DNA of 64,000 bases, taken from Cytobacillus solani (GTDB lineage: Bacteria; Bacillota; Bacilli; Bacillales; Cytobacillaceae). A program made the translations under genes and the position numbers. Position 1 is the stretch's first letter. The number at the start of each line of letters is the position of its first letter. The notes under the pieces are model-generated. The model was not told where the DNA came from and made no database searches. It saw nothing but the letters and a program-made list of their open reading frames with translations. The stretch is taken from positions 4,616,857 through 4,680,856 of the forward strand of contig NZ_LJIX01000006.1 of NCBI RefSeq assembly GCF_001420595.1. The letters are read 5' to 3'. Positions 43,659 through 52,870 of the stretch are shown piece by piece.

Positions 43659-44501
43659 TTAACGAATTCCGTTCACTAATCCCATCATTTGATCTGCAAT
43701 TGAAACGGATCTAGACTGGAATTGATAGGCGCGCTGGAGGTTAATGAGATCGGTCATTTCTCTGGACATATCTACATTTGACTGTTCCAGTGCACGTTGC
43801 TGAATTGAGACTTGATTACGCATCGGACCGTTCAGCTCAGTCAAGATTTCATTCACAGGTACATTTAATTCAGCCATATTTTCTGGCAGACCCAGAAGAT
43901 TGCCGCCTTTTTGCTCAAGGAATTGCGGTTTATTCACTTGAACGACACCAAGATTGAATTCACTCGTCCCGCCATTTTCCATTTTCGCAATCAAACGCCC
44001 ATTTGTCGTTATTTCGTAATCATTTACTTGTCCGTTGATCGTAATCGGATTATTATTTTCATCCAAAACCGGATAGCCATTCCCCGTTACAAGCATGGTT
44101 TCCGTATCTGACAGCGGCGTCAGGTAGAAAGCACCATCACGCGTATAGCGAATCGCCGAACCGTTTTCACTTTGCTCGAGCACACGGAAATATTGGCCTT
44201 CCTTTGTGAATGCCGCATCAAGCGCACGGTCGGTATTTTTGATGCTTCCTTGCGACATGACTATTTTTGATTGAGCAAGCTTTGCCCCAACCCCTTGTCT
44301 GATCCCATTTGGCGTCAAACGGTTTCCTTCTGCATTCGCATTATGCTGATTATTAAATTGCTGAAACAAAAGATCGGTAAAGCTTGCCTCTCTGCGCTTA
44401 TAGCCAGTTGTATCAATGTTTGCCATATTATTGCTGACAATATCCATCTGCTTCTGCAATTGAGAAAGCGTATTCGTCGCTGTAATCATTGTTCTATTCA
44501 T
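43659..44501 (-). CDS. flhP: Flagellar basal-body rod/hook protein FlhP
   Basis: A 280-residue axial protein of the FlgF/FlgG type. The N-terminal rod domain MNRTMITATNTLSQLQKQMD, then IVSNNMANIDTTGYKR, and the C-terminal helix SNVDMSREMTDLINLQRAYQ followed by FQSRSVSIAD, are both typical. Such proteins are exported through the flagellar secretion system and stack in the distal rod. It follows flhO by 27 bp on the same strand, as in B. subtilis. Confidence 0.92.
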   Translation of the reverse strand: MNRTMITATNTLSQLQKQMDIVSNNMANIDTTGYKRREASFTDLLFQQFNNQHNANAEGNRLTPNGIRQGVGAKLAQSKIVMSQGSIKNTDRALDAAFTKEGQYFRVLEQSENGSAIRYTRDGAFYLTPLSDTETMLVTGNGYPVLDENNNPITINGQVNDYEITTNGRLIAKMENGGTSEFNLGVVQVNKPQFLEQKGGNLLGLPENMAELNVPVNEILTELNGPMRNQVSIQQRALEQSNVDMSREMTDLINLQRAYQFQSRSVSIADQMMGLVNGIR

Positions 44502-44528
44502 TGCACTTCCTCCTTTCCACTAGTCAAA

Positions 44529-45356
44529 TTAGCCGATTCTGCCTACTTCATTTGCGGCTTTCTCCATACTTTTATCATATGCTTGCAAAACCTTTTGATT
44601 AGCTTCAAAGGCACGGTAAGCAGTCATCATATCTGTCATCGTTCTGCTCACATCCACATTGGAACGCTCGATAAAGCCTTGTTGCAGCTTAAATTGTGCG
44701 TTAGGCACATTATAAGCATTCGCTAAGGCATTTCCATCCTCCGTTTGATACAGCCCGTCTCCAAGCTTGATCAGACGGTTTGCATCAGCCGAAAATCCAA
44801 TGCCAAGTCTTGCTGTTACGCCGCCCTCACCAGAAAGCACACCATTTTCATTGACTGTGAACTGATCACTTGTTAGCTGGATTGGGTTTCCAGCGTCATT
44901 TAACACTTGCAAGCCGCTTGCAGTCGTTAAAAAGCCTTGCCCATCTACAGTAAAGTTTCCATTTCTTGTATACTGTGTTTCCCCATTTGGACCAGCAACG
45001 GAAAAAAATACAGAGCCATTCTCAGGCATAAAGACGTCTAAAAGCGCCATATCTGTCCCAAGTCCTGTTTCCTTTAAATCCCCCTGCTTAAATGCAGGAA
45101 TCGCCTCCTGCATGTAGACACCAGTACTAAGAGATCCAATTCTTTTATTAAAAGGAAGATTGAGCCCTTTTTGAGTTGGAATATTAACGCCTTGATCATC
45201 CATCCGCTGCAAAAGCATTTCAGGAAATGCTCTTAATGATGATTGATCTTCTTTAAAGCCAGGTGTATTGGCATTTGCCATATTATTCGTCAACATTTCC
45301 GTCCTTCTTTGCTGTGCAAGCATCCCAGACGCAACGGTATAAAAACCTCTGAACAT
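44529..45356 (-). CDS. flhO: Flagellar basal-body rod/hook protein FlhO
   Basis: A 275-residue paralogue of FlhP. The N-terminus MFRGFYTVASGMLAQQRRTE, then MLTNNMANANTPGFKED, and the C-terminus SNVDVSRTMTDMMTAYRAFE, then ANQKVLQAYD, are the two halves of the flg_bb_rod fold. A central domain of about 160 residues carries ARLGIGFSADANRL. It lies downstream of mbl; flhO and flhP together form a small operon. Confidence 0.92.
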   Translation of the reverse strand: MFRGFYTVASGMLAQQRRTEMLTNNMANANTPGFKEDQSSLRAFPEMLLQRMDDQGVNIPTQKGLNLPFNKRIGSLSTGVYMQEAIPAFKQGDLKETGLGTDMALLDVFMPENGSVFFSVAGPNGETQYTRNGNFTVDGQGFLTTASGLQVLNDAGNPIQLTSDQFTVNENGVLSGEGGVTARLGIGFSADANRLIKLGDGLYQTEDGNALANAYNVPNAQFKLQQGFIERSNVDVSRTMTDMMTAYRAFEANQKVLQAYDKSMEKAANEVGRIG

Positions 45357-45599
45357 AAATGTTCACCTCATTATATTAATCGATTAAATATGTAAATGAA
45401 TCGCCTATTCGCAAATCTATTTTTAGACACTACCTCTATTATAAAAAAAAAACAGAAAATATACATTATATTTTTACAGGAAATAGTATGAAATAGGAGA
45501 TTTATGCAAAAACGCTCAGAAGCAATCCATATTTCCTGGCATGAAGCATCCATCTACTAACAATTTTTACACTAGAACCAAACTTCATTTCCTTCATCG

Positions 45600-45631
45600 A
45601 AAATAGCCTGCCATAGAAGGCAGGCTATCTC
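45600..45631 (-). terminator. Terminator of mbl
   Basis: ATAGCCTGCC and GGCAGGCTAT form a ten-base-pair stem; on the minus strand a short TTTT follows. Confidence 0.7.
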
Positions 45632-45635
45632 TTTA

Positions 45636-46637
45636 TTATCCGAGCTTTCTACGAGGAAGCTTATCGATGTTGTCAAGCATGATACCGGTTCCAATAGCCA
45701 CACAGTCCATTGGGTTCTCAGCAATTAAGACAGGAACCTTTAATTCTTCAGCAAGCAGTGTATCGATGCCATGAAGCAATGCACCGCCTCCTGTTAGAAT
45801 CACACCGCGGTCAATGATATCTGCAGAAAGTTCAGGCGGTGTGCGTTCTAGGACGCTTTTTGCAGCCTGAACGATGACAGCAACCGATTCTCTTAGTGCA
45901 AGTTCAATTTCTTCTGAACGCACTGTAATCGTTCTTGGAAGACCTGATACCATGTCACGGCCGCGAATTTCCATTTCTTCGCTTCTTGAGCCTGGGAATA
46001 CCGTTCCAATATTTATTTTAATATTTTCAGCTGTTCTTTCCCCGATCAGAAGCTTGTATTCACGTTTAATATATTGAAGGATTTCACTATCAAAGGTGTC
46101 TCCAGCCATTTTTATGGATGAAGAGGTAACAATATCACCCATTGATAATACGGCTACGTCCGTTGTACCTCCGCCAATATCAACAACCATATTTCCGCTA
46201 GGCTGGAAAATATCCATACCGGCACCGATTGCTGCTACTTTCGGTTCTTCTTCTAAATAGATTTTTTTGCCGCCGCTTTTTTCAGCCGCTTCTTTAATTG
46301 CCTTTTGCTCCACACTCGTAATGTTTGTTGGACAGCAAATTAAAATGCGTGGCTTTGATAAAAAGCCTTTCACATTTAATTTATTAATAAAATGCTTTAA
46401 CATCGCTTCTGTCACATCAAAATCTGCAATTACGCCGTCCTTTAATGGACGAATAGCTGCAATATTTCCAGGTGTACGCCCGACCATGCGGCGTGCCTCT
46501 TCACCAACAGCTAAAACTTTATTATTGTTTCTGTCGATTGCTACAACAGATGGCTCATTCAATACAATGCCTCGGCCCTTTACGTGAATAAGCACGTTAG
46601 CCGTTCCTAAGTCAATACCAATATCCCTCGCAAACAT
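45636..46637 (-). CDS. mbl: MreB-like rod-shape protein Mbl
   Basis: A 333-residue bacterial actin. Nucleotide-binding motifs are DIGIDLGTANVLIHVKGRGI (phosphate 1), VVDIGGGTTDVAVLSMGDIV (phosphate 2) and GVILTGGGALLHGIDTLLAE (adenosine). It polymerises under the membrane and directs lateral wall synthesis. Its place between spoIIID and flhO is exactly that of mbl in B. subtilis, which separates it from mreB and mreBH. Confidence 0.95.
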   Translation of the reverse strand: MFARDIGIDLGTANVLIHVKGRGIVLNEPSVVAIDRNNNKVLAVGEEARRMVGRTPGNIAAIRPLKDGVIADFDVTEAMLKHFINKLNVKGFLSKPRILICCPTNITSVEQKAIKEAAEKSGGKKIYLEEEPKVAAIGAGMDIFQPSGNMVVDIGGGTTDVAVLSMGDIVTSSSIKMAGDTFDSEILQYIKREYKLLIGERTAENIKINIGTVFPGSRSEEMEIRGRDMVSGLPRTITVRSEEIELALRESVAVIVQAAKSVLERTPPELSADIIDRGVILTGGGALLHGIDTLLAEELKVPVLIAENPMDCVAIGTGIMLDNIDKLPRRKLG

Positions 46638-46683
46638 TCCTACTCTTTCCTCCTTGCACTTTTGGCCTTTCTCGTCCGCCCTG

Positions 46684-46715
46684 GCTCATAAGAAAAGCGC
46701 AAGGCGTCTGCTTTT
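46684..46715. repeat. Truncated copy of a dispersed Bacillaceae repeat end
   Basis: AAGAAAAGCGCAAGGCGTCT matches in part the reverse complement of the conserved right end (GGCGCTTGCGCTTTTC) of the elements at 49.7 and 58.1 kb. The rest of the 46638-47047 gap holds the mbl promoter region and no gene I can support. Confidence 0.5.
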
Positions 46716-47047
46716 TAAAGAAAACCAGCCAAGCACAATCTCTTATGTTTAAGCTATTTTTAGCGAACTTCGCTTTATTATTTGTTGCTTCATAGATGCT
46801 CATTTGATTATACGAACCAAGTTCTATCCTAATTTTATATTCTACCACACTCACTGTGATTTAAATAATGATTTGTCAAAAATTGTTGGGATTTTTGCTA
46901 GTTTTTGTCGGAAGGAGAGGCACAAGGGATGATTTAAATGATTTGCCATACTTCTAACAGTAGTCTTTTCAATAATAAAAGCAATTAGCCCATTGCCAAT
47001 TGCCCTTATCTCTAGCTTCTTTTTTATGATGATTGTATTCACATAAA

Positions 47048-47320
47048 TTACTTGATGGGCTCGCCTTCTAACTCCTCCTTTTTGTACTTCATTTTTGTTG
47101 CTTCTCCCCCTCGTAAATGGCGGATTGATTTATGATAATCTAGGATTTCTTTAACCTCGACGGCTAATTCGGGATTAATTTCAGGAAGTCTTTCCGTTAG
47201 ATCTTTATGGACTGTACTTTTGGATACGCCAAACTCCTTCGCGATAACGCGAACCGTTTTTCTCGTCTCCACGATATACTTTCCAATCTTGATAGTTCTC
47301 TCTTTGATGTAATCGTGCAC
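47048..47320 (-). CDS. spoIIID: Stage III sporulation transcriptional regulator SpoIIID
   Basis: A 90-residue DNA-binding protein that acts in the mother cell after engulfment. The sequence is near the B. subtilis one: HDYIKERTIKIGKYIVETRK, the HTH VRVIAKEFGVSKSTVHKDLT, and the basic tail HKSIRHLRGGEATKMKYKK. Translation starts at GTG 47320, nine bases after AGGGAGG; the frame is open further upstream but without homology. It lies before mbl, the conserved order. Confidence 0.95.
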   Translation of the reverse strand: MHDYIKERTIKIGKYIVETRKTVRVIAKEFGVSKSTVHKDLTERLPEINPELAVEVKEILDYHKSIRHLRGGEATKMKYKKEELEGEPIK

Positions 47321-47914
47321 ACCACTCGCCCTCCCTAAATTGGATGTGAGAAGTGTGAAATGAGACTCGCTTTTCGCTTTGACCGCTACACCATTCCGCA
47401 CGTTTTCATTTGTATAAAATCAATTCGCCTTTTCCTCCATGCGGCAGAAAGCCAATACTTTCTGAACTTGCTATGAATAAACATGTCCCGAGCACATACA
47501 TTATTATTTCGCAAACGACTCCTCACCTCAAACACTCTCTTTGTAAGGTTAGTATCAGTCTATTAGCTTGGTTGCTTATATATGCATCAAAAACACAATA
47601 GGGACAAGGTATCTAAATAATTTTTTGAAAATTTGAGCAATACATCGAAATCTCCTACTACCTTTATTTTTATACAAAGTGAAGGAATAGGACGAAAAAA
47701 GGGTATTTCCCAAGAAATTTGTCGAAGGAGGTCAGACCTCTTCATTTGACTTTTCTTAAAAAAAATGCCTTTCCAATTTAAATATTTCGTATTATGATTA
47801 GTTCAAGAAATTTATAGCGATTTTTGTCGAAATACTTTAAAGATCATTCGCTAAAGTGTCTCGAATAAATAGTCAACATAAAATCACATTCATCAAGTGA
47901 AGGAGAATGCAGGA
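47321..47914. other. Intergenic region between spoIIID and chemoreceptor
   Basis: A divergent regulatory region of about 590 bp. At 47728-47740 it has a perfect 13-bp palindrome, GAGGTCAGACCTC. It also has AT-rich tracts at 47760-47800 and CTAAA near 47851 that might be a SigD -35. No gene is supported. Confidence 0.45.
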
Positions 47915-49618
47915 ATGAAATGGTCCATCCGCAAGAAAATTGTTATTATCTTTGGTGCCTTTTTAGTATTAATTGGTGTGATTTGCGCCTCATCATTTGT
48001 CACCTCTTCAAGATTGAATGAAAATGCAAAGTTTATTAATACAGAGGTTATTCCTGGAATTAGACAAATTGGCGATATCAATTTTACAACAGAGCGCTAT
48101 TTATCAACCGCTCAAAAATATTTATTATCGAGCGACCCGGAATATATCAATAAATTTTTAAAGCAAATGGATGAGCTTAAAGTAAACATTGATCAAATGT
48201 TCGATGAGTATGAGGAACAAAGCTTAAAAAGTGAAGAGGCCAAGGCAATCGGTCAAAGTCTTCGAAAAAAATGGGAAACATTCTTACAGACAACAGATAA
48301 AGCAAAAGAACTTAAAACCCAAAACCAAACTGAAAGTGCCGTATTACAATTTTATGATGCACAGGTCTTGTATGATGCAATGGATAAAGATATCGATGAG
48401 CTAATTTCAATGCACGAAAAACATGCATCAGAAATTGAAGATCAAGGGATACATTTATACAAAAATAACACTATTGTCATGATAATATTAGTATTTATTT
48501 CAATTCTTTTCGTCATTACTATGATCATTTTCATCTTACGTCTCATCCAAAAACCAATCGTAAAACTGGCTGAGAAATTTACATTAATGGCGACAGGCGA
48601 TCTAACCGTTGGAGAATTAAAGATTAAGAATCGGGATGAAATTGGTGAGATGGCAGAAAGCTTTAACCAAATGCTCGATAAATTACTAAAAATTGTTCAT
48701 AATATCGACTCAAATGTCGGTCTAGTTGCTTCGACTTCAGAGGAATTAGCTGCAAGTGCTGAAGAAACATCAAACTCTCTTCAACAAGTAACAGAAGCAA
48801 TTATGGAAATATCAGAGGGCTCATCCGTCCAATTAGAGAGCACCCATACGAGCCGGAAAGTGATCGAGGAAATAGGCAAAGGGATGAATCAAGCCTCTCA
48901 ATCTGTTGGTAATGTATCTAACCTGGCCGTTGAAACAACAGAAGCAACGGTTGAAGGAACATCAATCATGGATAATACTATGGATAAGATGGTTGATATT
49001 CAGCGTTCTTCAGCAGCAACAGCGCAAATCGTTAACTCCCTTGAGCAAAAATCAAAGGAAATTGAACGAATTGTCACGTTGATTACAGATATTACGAATC
49101 AAACAAACCTGCTCGCACTTAATGCAGCCATTGAAGCAGCACGAGCTGGAGAACATGGAAAAGGATTTGCGGTAGTAGCTGATGAGGTTCGCAAGCTAGC
49201 AGAGCAGTCAAATGGAGCAGCTGGTGAAATCAGCAGCTTGATCGGTGTCATTCGTCAGGAAGTCATGGAGGCCAATCTAGCGATGGAGGAATCCCTTCAA
49301 AATGTGGAAAATGGCATTGAAATGGCTAAGACCACCCAATCCAGCTTCCAGGAAATTGCCCGAATGGTTAGCGAGGTTTCCGCTCAAACAGAGGAAATTT
49401 CCGCTGTAATTGAACAGGTCAATGCAAGCACACAAAATATGCAGCAAACGATGGATGAAGTAGCCCATTTATCAAATGAAGCTTCTGAACGGTCCCAAAA
49501 TGTTGCTGCTGCTGCAGAAGAACAAAATGCAACCATGGAGGAAATTTCATCCTCTACGACTGTCCTTAGCCAAATGGCTGATGAGCTTAGAATGATCGTC
49601 AACCAATTTAAACTATAA
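47915..49618 (+). CDS. Methyl-accepting chemotaxis protein
   Basis: A 567-residue transmembrane receptor. Span 1 lies at about 10-28 ([20 protein letters not shown]). An extracellular four-helix-bundle-type sensor (about 30-185) has [20 protein letters not shown]. Span 2 lies at about 188-210 ([20 protein letters not shown]), then a HAMP domain ([29 protein letters not shown]). The signalling domain has the hairpin [20 protein letters not shown], then [20 protein letters not shown], which binds CheA/CheW. I chose ATG 47915 after AAGGAG over the GTG at 47897. It is inserted between spoIIID and spoIIQ. The ligand is unknown. Confidence 0.93.
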   Translation: MKWSIRKKIVIIFGAFLVLIGVICASSFVTSSRLNENAKFINTEVIPGIRQIGDINFTTERYLSTAQKYLLSSDPEYINKFLKQMDELKVNIDQMFDEYEEQSLKSEEAKAIGQSLRKKWETFLQTTDKAKELKTQNQTESAVLQFYDAQVLYDAMDKDIDELISMHEKHASEIEDQGIHLYKNNTIVMIILVFISILFVITMIIFILRLIQKPIVKLAEKFTLMATGDLTVGELKIKNRDEIGEMAESFNQMLDKLLKIVHNIDSNVGLVASTSEELAASAEETSNSLQQVTEAIMEISEGSSVQLESTHTSRKVIEEIGKGMNQASQSVGNVSNLAVETTEATVEGTSIMDNTMDKMVDIQRSSAATAQIVNSLEQKSKEIERIVTLITDITNQTNLLALNAAIEAARAGEHGKGFAVVADEVRKLAEQSNGAAGEISSLIGVIRQEVMEANLAMEESLQNVENGIEMAKTTQSSFQEIARMVSEVSAQTEEISAVIEQVNASTQNMQQTMDEVAHLSNEASERSQNVAAAAEEQNATMEEISSSTTVLSQMADELRMIVNQFKL

Positions 49619-49620
49619 GC

Positions 49621-49650
49621 AAAAAACCCGCCATTTGGCGGGTTTCTCTT
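49621..49650 (+). terminator. Terminator of chemoreceptor gene
   Basis: AACCCGCC and GGCGGGTT around ATTT, with A6 before and TTTC after, immediately after the stop. Confidence 0.85.
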
Positions 49651-49685
49651 TCGAGATAAGAAAGTATAACTTTGGAGTTAGAGAA

Positions 49686-49839
49686 TTGTCTAGCGCAAGC
49701 GTCCTATCGCCTATCAAACTTCAGGCCCCCTCCGCAACGATTGCGTCAACATCGGTTCGCTCTCGCTCACCGTGTTTCCTTTATCGAAAGAACCGGTCCT
49801 TCCAGTTTGTACGGCGATGACCAAGGCGCTTGCGCTTTT
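49686..49839. repeat. Dispersed Bacillaceae repeat element, copy 1
   Basis: About 155 bp starting TTGTCTAGCGC and ending GACCAAGGCGCTTGCGCTTT, with a GC-rich core. The ends match the element at 58.1 kb (TATCTAGCTCC ... GACCAAGGCGCTTCCGCTTT). The GCGC/GCAAGC ends can pair, giving a long stem. It abuts the spoIIQ stop codon. Such elements are familiar from Bacillus intergenic regions. Confidence 0.75.
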
Positions 49840-49840
49840 C

Positions 49841-50779
49841 TTATGCATCTGCAGATTCTTTTTTATCTTGTTTTGTACCATCTTCTGTTTTGTCTTTTTC
49901 ACTTGAATCCTTTTCTTTATCACCAGCATTTTCTTCTGATGATTGATCCTCTTCAAGTGACTTGTCATCTTCTAATGGTTGATCTTCCTCAAGTGACTTT
50001 CCATCTTCAGTTGATTGCTCATCTGAAGCTTTGTCCTCTTCTGCCTTTTCTTCATCAGCTGCATTCGCTTTATCTGATGAAGTGTCCTCTTGTAGAGAGC
50101 TTAATGGCTTTTGGAAGTAATTATGCGGATTTACAGGAACACCATCTTTACGAATTTCAAAGTGTACATGTACACCTGCTTCTTCATCAAACATGCTTTC
50201 TCCTGCTTTTGCAAGAACTTGTCCTTGTTTAACTTGATCGCCAACCTCAACATTCATCTCTGTAACAGACTGATATTGTGTTACAATTCCATTGTCATGT
50301 TCAATTTCAATGACATTTCCCAATAGTACATCTTCAGCTACTTTCGTTACGGTACCGCTTAGTGCTGCAATAACATCAAATGTTTCGCCGCTCTCAATGC
50401 CAATATCTACACCAGTATTTTGATGGTAACTGTTATTGTAGAATACGAGAGCTGCTTCTTGTTCTTCTGCCTTGCCATTCATATCATAGAAATGTCTTTG
50501 AATGACTGGCGAATCAGCCTCTTTTACAGGCATCATGAAGTTTTCCATTTGACGGTTTACTTCAACAGCTGGTTCATTGATATTTTTTCCTGGAACATCA
50601 GTCGCATTATAATCAAAGTCATCTTGATTCTTCGCGCTATTGCTGTTCTGATACCAAAGGACCGCACTTAGAATGATTGCTGCACTTGCAATGTAGATAG
50701 CTGGGAATGCCCAACGCTTTTTGAAAAAGCGCTTAAAGCTGGAATTTTGAGAAGATCGTTTCTTTTCTTCCTCTCTCAT
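49841..50779 (-). CDS. spoIIQ: Stage II sporulation protein SpoIIQ
   Basis: A 312-residue forespore membrane protein that pairs with SpoIIIAH across the septum. MREEEKKRSSQNS leads to one span (about 25-45, FPAIYIASAAIILSAVLWYQ), then an M23/LytM domain (about 120-220). The first zinc ligand is missing: the H-x-G-x-D motif reads NTGVD, whereas the later HVHFEIR is kept, so it is probably a non-catalytic scaffold as in B. subtilis. The C-terminal 85 residues are Glu/Asp/Ser/Lys-rich with repeats such as SLEEDQPLEDDKSLEEDQSS. ATG 50779 follows GAGGTGATG. Confidence 0.93.
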   Translation of the reverse strand: MREEEKKRSSQNSSFKRFFKKRWAFPAIYIASAAIILSAVLWYQNSNSAKNQDDFDYNATDVPGKNINEPAVEVNRQMENFMMPVKEADSPVIQRHFYDMNGKAEEQEAALVFYNNSYHQNTGVDIGIESGETFDVIAALSGTVTKVAEDVLLGNVIEIEHDNGIVTQYQSVTEMNVEVGDQVKQGQVLAKAGESMFDEEAGVHVHFEIRKDGVPVNPHNYFQKPLSSLQEDTSSDKANAADEEKAEEDKASDEQSTEDGKSLEEDQPLEDDKSLEEDQSSEENAGDKEKDSSEKDKTEDGTKQDKKESADA

Positions 50780-50919
50780 TATCATCACCTCAGCAATCAT
50801 TCTGAACAGAATAGAAGAAATATATACACGTGGAGAAAAAATTTTTTTAGATTATTTTTTGATAAGCGCGAGGAAATTATTCATGAAAGATAAATTATTT
50901 TTTAAAAGGAGTTTTTAAC

Positions 50920-51339
50920 ATGTGGAAATGGATTTTCAGAATTCTTCCCTTTTTATATATGGGGATCATTTGGACGCTCTCAAGCTTCCCAGCTAATGCA
51001 GTGGTTGAGCTTCCCGACTTATCACTTGACAGCTTTATTAAGGAATCCATGCATTTAATCGAATTCGCTATTCTTTATTTATTATTCGTCTTTGCGATGC
51101 ATACAATAAAGATTCCTTTTTCTAAAAAGATCAATCTCGTTTGCGCCGTCATTGCCTGCCTGTATGGGATTACAGATGAGATTCATCAATCTTTTGTACC
51201 TGCCCGGTCTGCAACATTTATAGATGTTGTCAAAGATGTAACCGGTGTCGCCATTTGCTGGTATTTCATTGACCGCGCTTCCTTTCATAAGCGCTTCTCA
51301 AAGATTGCAGCCTTCCTTCATTTTCTAAAAAAAGCATAA
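50920..51339 (+). CDS. VanZ-family membrane protein
   Basis: A 139-residue protein with four predicted spans (FLYMGIIWTLSSFPA, LIEFAILYLLFVFAM, INLVCAVIACLYGITDEIHQ, DVVKDVTGVAICWYF). The family motif SMHLIEFAILYL ... YGITDEIHQSFVPARSATFI, then DVVKDVTG, is intact. VanZ-like proteins give low-level teicoplanin resistance in enterococci; the role of this chromosomal member is unknown. AAAAGGAG precedes the ATG. It is the only plus-strand gene between spoIIQ and spoIID. Confidence 0.9.
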   Translation: MWKWIFRILPFLYMGIIWTLSSFPANAVVELPDLSLDSFIKESMHLIEFAILYLLFVFAMHTIKIPFSKKINLVCAVIACLYGITDEIHQSFVPARSATFIDVVKDVTGVAICWYFIDRASFHKRFSKIAAFLHFLKKA

Positions 51340-51380
51340 AAAGAGAGTTATCGCTTTATGATGCGATAACTCTCTTATTC
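51338..51380. terminator. Bidirectional terminator between VanZ gene and spoIID
   Basis: AGAGAGTTATCGC (51342-51354) and GCGATAACTCTCT (51363-51375) form a 13-bp perfect stem, with A-rich and T-rich flanks on either side. Confidence 0.88.
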
Positions 51381-51404
51381 CAGTTACATACTGAGTGGAT
51401 CGTT

Positions 51405-52442
51405 CTATTGTTTGGCGAGTACTTTTGTTAGAATATTATCGGACGCAGTTACCTCTACTCCTTGATAATAATGAGCAATAATATCCTTGTAGCTTTTGCC
51501 CTCTGCAGCCATCCCATTCGCTCCGTATTGGCTCATTCCGACTCCATGGCCATTTCCCTTTGTGTTAATAATAATTTTGTCCCCTTTGCGCTCCCAGGTG
51601 AAGTCCGTAGACTTTAATCCAAGGGTATCCCGGATATCCTTCCCTTTGATCGTTTTCCCGTTGATTTCCACCTCGCCTACGCGCTTGCCAGCTGTTCTTT
51701 CTGTTACGTTTCCAATTGTGCTGTTATTGGGCAGCTTAACACCAAGCTTCTGTTCGAATTCTGAAACAGTCAATACCTTTTGGCCATCGAATTTAGGGGA
51801 ATTAAGATCCCATGGGCTTTCCACACTTTTTAAATAAGGAAGCGGCATTTGCCATACTTCTTCTGGATTTTCTGTATAGCCATTGCTAGTTGAAAAGAAA
51901 CTCGCATCAATGGGGGAACCATTATAGGTGATAATTTGCCCGCTCGTTTCGCTCACAGCTTCTCTAATTTTCTTTATCGCCCAACTATAATCATCTTTGA
52001 AAATCCTTCTTAGCTCGGCATCATCCTTATATACTTGGTGCTGAATGGTATCGGTTACAAGTGCTCCGCCTGGCAGCTCCGTTTTACTTTCCTTTAGCAT
52101 TTGATTGACAATATAGGTTCTGGCAGCCAAAGCCTGTGCTTTTAAGGCTTCTTTCTCAAATTCTCTCGGCATCTCAGATGCAACGACACCAACAATATAT
52201 TCTTCAAGAGGAAGTGTTACTGTTTGCTTCTTCTGCATTTGGAAAACGGCTACTTCAACGGCTGGACCAGAAGACGTGACCTTTGTTTCCGCTGAGCTTT
52301 CCCCCTTTTTTAGCTGCTCCCCAAGTTTTCCGGTTGCTTGATCCTCAGTGAAAGGAAGCACGACTAAGGATGGAATCATAAGTGTGATGACAAACAATAA
52401 TGCGCCTAGTACGATGAAAAGTTTGAATTTTGGTGTGTTCAT
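51405..52442 (-). CDS. spoIID: Stage II sporulation protein SpoIID
   Basis: A 345-residue membrane-anchored lytic transglycosylase that digests septal peptidoglycan during engulfment. One span lies at about 8-28 (LFIVLGALLFVITLMIPSLV). The SpoIID core has the catalytic Glu in VVASEMPREFEKEALKAQAL, AARTYIVNQ, the substrate motif SFFSTSNGYTENPEEVW, and the end GNGHGVGMSQYGANGMAAEG with metal-binding His/Cys-type ligands. It lies between murA and spoIIQ as in B. subtilis. Confidence 0.95.
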   Translation of the reverse strand: MNTPKFKLFIVLGALLFVITLMIPSLVVLPFTEDQATGKLGEQLKKGESSAETKVTSSGPAVEVAVFQMQKKQTVTLPLEEYIVGVVASEMPREFEKEALKAQALAARTYIVNQMLKESKTELPGGALVTDTIQHQVYKDDAELRRIFKDDYSWAIKKIREAVSETSGQIITYNGSPIDASFFSTSNGYTENPEEVWQMPLPYLKSVESPWDLNSPKFDGQKVLTVSEFEQKLGVKLPNNSTIGNVTERTAGKRVGEVEINGKTIKGKDIRDTLGLKSTDFTWERKGDKIIINTKGNGHGVGMSQYGANGMAAEGKSYKDIIAHYYQGVEVTASDNILTKVLAKQ

Positions 52443-52589
52443 GATTTAAGCCTCCATAGGAATGTAATCTTAAGACTCCCAATGAGTCCGTCTCCATTTC
52501 ATTCTTATGGGATTGGACAAGCGATTATGACAAAATTTTTGAAGGATATGAAATGTTGGTTGAAGTGGAAAAACGCTTCATGAATGGGA

Positions 52590-52763
52590 AATGCTCGATA
52601 AATTGGGGGAAATACTCGATAAACCTACTATTGTGCTAGATATTTTTTATTTGGGGCCTGATACGTCGGAATGCTCGATATATCTCAGAAGATGCTTGAT
52701 AATTATTGGGAAATGCTCGATAACTTTTGAGAAATGCTCGATATGTATGAAATGTTGCTTGAT
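52590..52763. repeat. Eight phased CTCGAT/CTTGAT words, period about 21 bp
   Basis: CT(C/T)GAT or CTAGAT occurs at 52594, 52615, 52635, 52673, 52694, 52715, 52736 and 52757. Intervals are 21, 20, 38, then 21 four times; most are preceded by GAAATG. A last partial copy lies near 52775. The array fills the gap between spoIID start and murA end. Confidence 0.9.
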
Positions 52764-52807
52764 AAGTCCCAAATGCTTCTCGCAAGCACGTTTGAGGTGC
52801 ATATAAA

Positions 52808-52866
52808 TAAAAAACGCATTGCTCAACTAGTCAGAAGTCTGACAGGTGAATAATGCGTTTTTATTA
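52808..52866 (-). terminator. Terminator of murA
   Basis: AAAAACGCATT (52810-52820) and AATGCGTTTTT (52852-52862) form the basal stem, with an inner GTCAGA/TCTGAC hairpin. T-rich on the minus strand. Confidence 0.8.
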
Positions 52867-52870
52867 AAAA

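Noticed and set aside
46851-47042. 63-codon open frame directly after spoIIID
   Set aside because: GTG start with no ribosome site and no recognisable sequence.
49672-50232. 186-codon plus-strand open frame
   Set aside because: It runs through the dispersed repeat and antisense to the biased C-terminal tail of spoIIQ; no ribosome site and no recognisable protein.
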